From Clostridia bacterium (GTDB lineage Bacteria > Bacillota > Clostridia > Oscillospirales > Acutalibacteraceae): 13,932 bases of DNA. The notes below the pieces were generated by a model. That model saw nothing but the letters and a program-made list of their open reading frames with translations. It was not told the DNA's origin and made no database searches. The stretch lies in the NCBI GenBank assembly GCA_900759575.1, contig CAAEVU010000245.1, forward strand, positions 1 to 13,932, written 5' to 3'. The translations under genes were made by a program, and so were the position numbers. Below are positions 5,871 to 13,100 of this stretch, in pieces. The first letter of the stretch is position 1. Each line of letters starts with the position of its first letter.

Positions 5871-6301
5871 GCGTCACCCTTGCAGCCTATCAGGACATTC
5901 TATACCAGCAGCGGCCTCTCTCCCGCCACCCCAAAATTAGCGTGGAGAACCGGGCCAAGCTCTTTACTCCTTTTTCTGCTCTGAGAGGTTTTGATATTGA
6001 AATTTTGACCCAGGAGCAGGGCAGATTGCTAGTACCGCAGGTCGTCCTTGCCAGCGACCGGGAGGAGGAAATCTACCGCCTTTTGAATGGGCTGCATCAG
6101 GGGGATTGGGTCACCGTATCCTACTTTGTGCCGGTCAAGACGATAGGCGGCCAGCCAATGGGAGAGTACACCGTGATGTCTGGAGAAGTAAAGCGAGTGG
6201 ACAGTGTGGAACAGCTTCTTGTGTTGGAGAATATGTTTGTGCCGTTTGGGCATATTCACGCTATAACAGCGGAAAGTGTGGAAGGAGCTGATTCCGCATG
6301 A
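5867..6301 (+). CDS. YolD-like protein
   Basis: 144 residues. NRAKLFTPFSALRGF (28-42) is the signature of the YolD-like family, whose members commonly follow UvrX/UmuC-type polymerases in Firmicutes and their phages and plasmids. A role as an accessory or modulator of the polymerase, loosely like UmuD, has been suggested but not shown. The rest is strand-rich, ending in a segment with ITAESVEG. Its ATG overlaps the polymerase stop (ATGA, 5867-5870), with GGAGG 8 bases upstream, so translation is probably coupled. The promoter and SOS control are shared with the polymerase. Confidence 0.87.
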   Translation: MSVTLAAYQDILYQQRPLSRHPKISVENRAKLFTPFSALRGFDIEILTQEQGRLLVPQVVLASDREEEIYRLLNGLHQGDWVTVSYFVPVKTIGGQPMGEYTVMSGEVKRVDSVEQLLVLENMFVPFGHIHAITAESVEGADSA

Positions 6302-6549
6302 AAGGCTTTGCCCGCCGCAAACAGTATGTGGAAGTGGTGGCTACCCACTACATTGACGGCTCCGTTAGGCCGCAGAAGATCATTCTGGCCACCGGGCCGG
6401 GTTACGAGATCGAGGACAGCCGGGAGGCAGCTCCCGGCAAGGCCTACACCACCGGGGAGCTGGCCCGTCGCTATGTGGTGAAGATCAAAGAGAAGGAAAC
6501 TTATCTGTATGAAACCAGCGGACGGTGGTTTGTGGAGATGAAATTATAA
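6298..6549 (+). CDS. Small unknown protein, third gene of the polymerase/YolD operon
   Basis: 83 residues; I do not recognise the family. ATG 6298 overlaps the YolD stop (ATGA) and AAGGAG lies upstream, so it is surely translated with the operon. The protein is basic at the start (MKGFARRKQ), then alternates short hydrophobic and charged stretches suggesting beta strands (VEVVATHYI, QKIILATG, RRYVVKIKE, TYLYETSGRWFVEM). There is no signal peptide, membrane segment or Cys. A nucleic-acid- or polymerase-binding role is inferred only from its position. Confidence 0.8.
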   Translation: MKGFARRKQYVEVVATHYIDGSVRPQKIILATGPGYEIEDSREAAPGKAYTTGELARRYVVKIKEKETYLYETSGRWFVEMKL

Positions 6550-6564
6550 GAGAGGATCGGGCTT

Positions 6565-6599
6565 GTTGTTAAGCATCTGTGACTTGAAGGCTTAACAAC
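6565..6599 (+). terminator. Hairpin after the polymerase operon, weak terminator at best
   Basis: GTTGTTAAGC and GCTTAACAAC are exact inverted repeats of 10 bases with a 15-base loop, 16 bases after the last stop codon. Only TGTCTTATT follows, so intrinsic termination would be weak. Confidence 0.35.
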
Positions 6600-6639
6600 T
6601 GTCTTATTGGGATCACTCTAATTCTCACCATATATATTA

Positions 6640-6687
6640 TAAAAAACAAAGCCCTTTCTGCCAGAATACTGACAGAAAGGGCTTTGT
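6640..6687 (-). terminator. Strong terminator between convergent units
   Basis: A perfect 15-bp stem, ACAAAGCCCTTTCTG (6646-6660) with CAGAAAGGGCTTTGT (6673-6687), and a 12-base loop. On the minus strand TTTTTTA follows the stem, so it ends the Rhs/immunity transcript. On the plus strand no T-run follows, but the stem may still slow polymerase arriving from the other operon. Confidence 0.85.
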
Positions 6688-6766
6688 CATATCAAGTTTT
6701 TGGTACTGGCGCTTCATTAAGTGCCTGGCTAGGTTGGACGTCCAAATTCTCCGCCAGAAACCGCTC

Positions 6767-7156
6767 TCAAGTTTGCTGCACCATCTTCAGATTTTCCATC
6801 CACACTTCATCTTCCAACGCTTTAGCGCAGGTATACGCCTCCTGCCAATCCCGGCTAAAAGAAGCATTTCTCTTTCCATATTCCTTCAATCGCTCTACAA
6901 TGCAAAACGCCCCCGGCCAGTTCAAGTCCCGTATCCACATGAACAGTTCAAACAAGTAGGGATACAAGTCTGAATCTTCCTTTTCAGATAGAATAAGAGC
7001 GCAGTTATCCCACACATTTTTACTGTTCTTTTTATCACACGGCTGCAAAAACACATTGAAAGCTTTGACCTGCCGGGCAAGCCGCAATCCCTCTGCCTGT
7101 TCTTCCTCGGACCTATTCCAGTCCAACAGATCCATAATATAATCAATATCAACCAT
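6767..7156 (-). CDS. Probable immunity protein of the Rhs toxin (DUF5071-like)
   Basis: 129 residues from ATG 7156. GGAAGGG stands 8-9 bases before this ATG, whereas the two earlier ATGs (7165, 7162) are too close to it. The start lies 5 bases after the Rhs stop, so the two are co-transcribed and probably coupled. The protein is acidic, helical and cytoplasmic, with no signal peptide. The stretch LYPYLFELFMWIRDLNWPGA (about 67-86) resembles the core of DUF5071 proteins, which are often found as immunity genes. In Rhs and WapA systems the gene directly after the toxin tip encodes the tip-specific inhibitor, and position is the main evidence here. The DUF assignment is from memory. Confidence 0.75.
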   Translation of the reverse strand: MVDIDYIMDLLDWNRSEEEQAEGLRLARQVKAFNVFLQPCDKKNSKNVWDNCALILSEKEDSDLYPYLFELFMWIRDLNWPGAFCIVERLKEYGKRNASFSRDWQEAYTCAKALEDEVWMENLKMVQQT

Positions 7157-7161
7157 TTTCA

Positions 7162-10100
7162 TCATCCCTTCCATGTGATAACAACAGATTTGACAGCTTG
7201 TGTCCATTTCGAGTTTGGACCAGCCTCAATCCAATCCTGCATTGTTCCACCAACCGGCCATACACCCACATGATTAGGCTTGTCTTGCACTGCATAAACC
7301 AAGCCCGTAGCGTTTAACTCTTCAATTGTCGTCCTTGCCGCGCCCGGTTTGGGAATTGTGGAAAAAGAAAGACCCGTTGTTACATCTTTTTTCTTGGGTG
7401 TCAAGTTTCCAGGATTTTTCCCACCATACCTATAGATGTAGACCGTCTGGTCTCTTTGTTTAGGAATAACCTGTTCTTTGGCTTTTTCCTGATAATCCGT
7501 TTTAGGTTTCGTAGAGAATGACTTAACGGAATTATTCCATTCTTTCTGGATTACAGGAAGAGCCACAGCACCAACTATTGCTGTAACGACAAAAGCTGCT
7601 GTAAGGCCAAGCAGTACGAGAAGATCATCCACAAGCGCGAAATGTCCAGTCGGGTCACTATAACAGACCGGATTGTTCCCGCAGTAGGCAAACATATTGT
7701 AGCCAAGCAGGCCATCGCCTGTGGACGCATAGGTATCCGCATTGATAAACCGGGAGACCACAGGATCATAGTAACGGCTCTGCAGGTAGTAGAATCCCGT
7801 CTCGGTATCGTAGTAATACCCACGGTACCGCAGAGGATTGATGTCCGCCAGGCTGCCGCTGGAGGAAATGAGCTTGCCCCAGGCATCGTACTCATAGGTG
7901 GCCAGCACATTGCCGTTGACATCCTCAATGCGGGTGATGTCGCCCTGCTGGGTGGTCATATAGTAGCCAGTCACATTGGAACCGGTTGCCGGATGATACC
8001 AGAATCCAATAGGGGAACCCTCATTATCGTAGAAGAAAAACAGCTCATTTCCATCCCACTCCTGCCAAACCAATCTATCCCCAGTGTAGGCATAATGGTA
8101 TGTGGTTCCATTTACTGTTTTTGTAGCCCGCAAGCCAACACGATCATAGGTATAGGAAATATCCGTGTTATTGCTGCTTGCCTCCGCCAACTGACTGCCG
8201 TTGGCCCAAGCCATCTCCCAACGGGTGCCGTTGTAGTAGCTGACAGGGTTCCCGCTGACCACAGTGCCGGACACAGAATTGCTGGAGGAATTGTAGGTTT
8301 GGCCCTCATAGGCAATCTTCTGCCCATCATAAGCGGTAAGCAGATCGTTCCATTGGTTGTTGTCATAGGAATATGTGACCGTATCCCCCGCCAGCGTGCG
8401 GCTCAAGATATTCCCCGCCGTATCATAGGTGAATGTCTCTGTACCGCGGCTGTCGGTCGCTTCTGTCAACTGACCAAGTTTATCATACTCGAAGCTGCTC
8501 AGAAAATCAAGGCTCCCCGTAGTAATCTGCCGGTATACCTCATTAATGTTTCCTGCTGCGTCATAATCGTACCGGTATGTCATCTTCGTATCAGCGCCAT
8601 CCGCCGATGCGTAGACATAATACTGGATACGATTAGTTTGTCGATTTGCAGTACCTGTGCCAATGTAGTTCCGCCGGTGCTGGTACACGCCAGACACGTT
8701 TTTCTTGCTGATCCGCAGCAAGTTGTCATACTCAAAGGATAGGGTACGGCCCGTACCCAGCAGCATACTGCTCAGAGTCCCATTATTACTGTTGTACGAG
8801 TAGGATTCATGCAGGGACTCATCGGATACCTGCCAATACTGATCCTTCAACCGATTTTGTTCATCATAGTTGTGCTGCGTGGAAATCGCTGTCACGCCAT
8901 CCCCACTCTGTTGGCTGCGAATCAATCTCCCTATACTATCATATTCATACTGATAATCCGCCAGTACATTGCCGCTTCCATCTTTCACCACACTGCGGGC
9001 AATGTTCCCAAATGTGTCATAGCTGTAGGATTCTACATACTCCAGCAGATTCGAGGAATGGCTGACCGAAGACAACTGGCCATACAAATTGTAGTCATAA
9101 TCTTCGGAATTTCCGTTACCATACTCTACTCGTGTCATCGGACCGCCCTCAGGCCCATATTCATACGAAGCCAATGTGATTGGGGCACTCCAAGTAACAT
9201 CTTCTTCCGCATCCACATTGTTGCCAGAAGCGATCTGCACTGCAGTTTTATTCCCCCAAATGTCGATGGGCATAGTATAGCGCTGCCACTGTGGTGTACT
9301 CCCTACAAAAGATTTTCGGGATGCGCCCGTTAAGACCCCTTGTTCGTATGTATTGGGAAGTGACAGCAGTCCTGCCGAATAAATGCTGTTAACCCTACCG
9401 TTTGTTCCGTCTACATAGGTTTGATTAACTGTCAGATTTCCTTTCTCTGTTGGCGTAGTTGTGCTCCCAAGCCGACCTAAAGAATCGTAGGTAAAGCTTG
9501 TAGTAATGTTATTGACATCATTTGTTGTAGCAACGTGGTTTCCATCCGCGGTGTAAGTAGTGCTGTCCTGCAAGTATATACCTGAAGTTCCCTTTTGCAG
9601 TTTTGTCTGCGTATTATTTCCAGCAGCGTCATACTGTGCAGTCAGGTTCACTCCATCATTCGTGGCCTTGGTCATATTATGACTGCTGTCATAGGTATAA
9701 TCAAAAGAACCTAGACCAGTTGAAACAAATTTTGTCAAATCGGGGCCATTGTATGTGTAGTTCTCATCGCTCTGGCTAGAGTAAGTAACAACCTTGAGTT
9801 TTCCGTCATCGTCATAGGTATACGTCTGCGCCGGTTCCTCCGTAAGCGTGATCTGGTCAAACCACGCCGTGTTAATGTTGTAGTCATACGCCAGGTAGAC
9901 CGTAATCGTGTCCACAGTCTTTCCCGCCTGCTTTGGCACGATAAAGCCGGAGGCATACTGCCAGCCATCATAACGGGAGTCAAAAGCCACATACTGGTAC
10001 TCCGGCGTTGAGGAACCCGTGTACTTGATCTCCACTATCATGCCGAAGAAGCGCTGGTATGTGCTGTTGTTCCCGCTCATATCATCCGGCCCTACGCCAT

Positions 10101-13100
10101 CCGTCGCGGCCATGGCTTTGCCCCAGGCAGAAAGCATATAGGTCGTATCGGAGCTGCGGTTGACTTTTATGGTCTGGGAAGCGCGCCGCTGGGCATCCGG
10201 ATGGCCCAGCACCTGGAACACATACCCTCTGTACTCGTCGCCGCCAGTAGAAAGCAAAGGCGCGGCCCTGGAAGCATCATACGTCCAATATTTGGACACC
10301 TCCGAGGAGGACGCCCCGGAAGCGCTCCACCGCTCCAAGCCACCTAGCTGGACCAGGTTCGCAGAAGAGGCAACCCCCTGCTTTTCCGCAGGCATATCCT
10401 CGGCAGGGATGACCACCTTCTCCAGCTGGAAGTCATCAAACGCTGCGAATTTCGCCGCGTTTTTCATATTGGCCGACACACGGTAATTACCGCTTGTCTG
10501 CGGGGTGTAGGTCACTTCCAGGCGGGTCCAGCCATTTTCCACCTGGTTGGAAGTGGCATAATTAAGCCTATTGCTCTCCGCCACATCCGTCCCGCTGCTG
10601 TTCTGGAAAGAAAGGCTCAGCCCGCCGTCGCGCCCAAATGTTGTCATCCCGGAAGAATTTGCATAGCCGGAGAAAACATAGGTAGTCCCTGCCTCCAAGT
10701 ATACCTGCTGGTAGGTGTTCACTTTATTGCCGCTGCCTGTTGTAGAAACAAGATTGTTAGGCAGGAACATTTTCAGCAAGTAGCTGCCTGTCCTGGGCTT
10801 AATTGCCGGGCTAATCTCATTCACTTCTGTCCGGAAGGCGATGCCTGCCCCGGAGGGCTGGGTGCCTTTGCTCCAGCCATACAGGTTGTCGGCGTCCACT
10901 TCCATGCCGCTGTTACCCAGCAAATTGGGGGTGGCGATACCAGAAGAAGAAACGCCAGTGGCTTTATTGTTCTTTTTAGAGGTTCCCTCATTCTTCGTGT
11001 AAGTGGCAGCGGAAGTGCCGATGATCTCCGTGCGGTCTGTATTGTAGTCCACAATATTGACGGTCCGTCCCAAGAGGTCGAAAGTATATCCTATCAGAAC
11101 GTCATCTTCCGTGTCCCGCGTGCGGTCCAACCCATAGAACCGGTACAACCGCTGCTGCAAGCTGGGAATCCAAACATTCCAGGAATCACCCACAGATTGA
11201 GTTCCGTCAATGCTGGAAGCAACGAATTCTTTGCCGCTCTGCACACAATAATTTCCGCTTACCAGCTGATAGGCAAGCTCATAGCCGTATTCCGTCTCAT
11301 TGTCGTACAATGTCGTCAGAAGATGGGCGCCATCGCTGTAGTCGTATTGGGCGGCGTACCCATCCGGGAAGGTGATTTTCGTGAGAAGGTCTGATCCCGA
11401 GCTAGGCGTCTCATATGTGAACGTATAGGCCCGTCCTGTTTTGTCCGTAATGGAGGACAGACGGTTGTTCGAATAAGCCAGCTTGCAGATAAGGGACTGC
11501 ACATCTGCCGCGCTGCCATTATCGTTGATTTGCCACACCTGCGTCACCCGGTTCGCCTGGTTGGCCTTTGGCTTCCAACTGCTGCCAGAAACCGGGAAGG
11601 GATTGGAAGAGCTGTAGTTTGTGGTGTCGTTGTACAGGTAGTAGATGATATTCCCGTTCGTGTCGATAATCCGGGTCAGGTACCCATTGACAAACTCTTT
11701 CTTATTCCCCGTTTCATCGGAGAGGGTGTATGTCGTGCCGGAAACAGACAGGGAATATCCCAATCCTTCTTCATCTTCATAGGGTGCGGGGGACTTTGCC
11801 TCAAAGTAGTGCTCCGTACCATCCGCGTCGGTGTACACATAGTAATCAGTAGAAACATCGTCCGTTTCCACGGTGGTTTTCATCACCGTTTCCTGGATGG
11901 ATAATTTCCACCCTGACCCAATGTTCATGTTGGAATAATCAGCCGTGTGCATCCCAAACCCATCATTTCGTGAGAAATACCTGCCACGGTACGGGGAATT
12001 GTAATAGGCGGTGATCGTGAAGGGAAGCACATCACTATTAGAGGAGAACAGGGGCACTTCTGCCGTAAGCTGTTCTGTGAAATCACCCACGTAAGCAGTA
12101 CCAGCTCGATCCACAGGGATCGTCTGGTATGTAAAACGGCCCTCAATGCCCACATTGTTCTGGTAGTAAATCAGGAAAATGGGGGTATAGTTGACGTTCA
12201 TCCAGAAAACAGACGCAGCATACTTGGAGGAGGTAAACGCTTCCGGTCCGATAGCGTCCATGGCCAGCAGGCGATCTTCCTGCTTGCTGGAGTACCATTT
12301 GCTAACGATCCTGGAAATGTCCCATTGTACATACTGGTCCTCGTTGCCGCTCCCCATACGGGCATAGGCTTCCACATCGCTGCTAAAGGCGGGACGGGTG
12401 TTCCAAGTCATGCTGCGAATCCACTGGGCAGCGGAAGTATAATTACTAGGCCTTTCCCCCGTAACCTCATGGGCACGCACAAATAACCGGTTCATTGCTA
12501 CGGCACTGTATGTGTGTTGATACAATCCCAACACAGCAGTAGACACTGTGCAGTTGGAAGGCAGCGTAGGCAGCTTTCCAAACTGCAAGAAAGCCTGCAT
12601 CTCACGGCCAGCGTTATCCGTACCGATGTAGATGCTTTCGCCGCCAGCGCCAGTCACAGAAGAACCTTCCGTCAGGCTGGTTGCCGTGATGCTCCCCTGA
12701 TAATCCCCGCCATAGAGGATGAACGTGGGATCGATCGAGATGGGATATGCGCGTTCTGTGCTGTCCATCCAAGCTTCTTCGGCAGTGACCGTCAGGACGT
12801 AGCCCTGCTCTGTGAACGCCAGCTCGTAAGAGGCATCATAAGAAACGGCCTGCTTGGCGTCCACCATATAGGGAGCCGGTATCTCATAGATAATTTCGCC
12901 CTGGCCGTTCTTTAGGCTTACCCCTCCGTTCGGCTCCAAAACAGGGGTAAGACCGTCAAAGTTCAGCAGGAAACTATACCGGTACATATCCTGCTGGGAT
13001 TTAATCACAATGCTTTCTTTAACGTTGAACCCGTAATTCTGGTATACCAGGTCCACGCCAGGGAGCACATTTTCATAAGTGACCTTGGAGGATATTTTTT

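Noticed and set aside
7642..9333. Plus-strand frames of 366 and 174 residues opposite the Rhs gene
   Set aside because: Their Ile/Val/Arg-rich sequences are what antisense reading of YD repeats gives, and neither has a ribosome site or known motifs.
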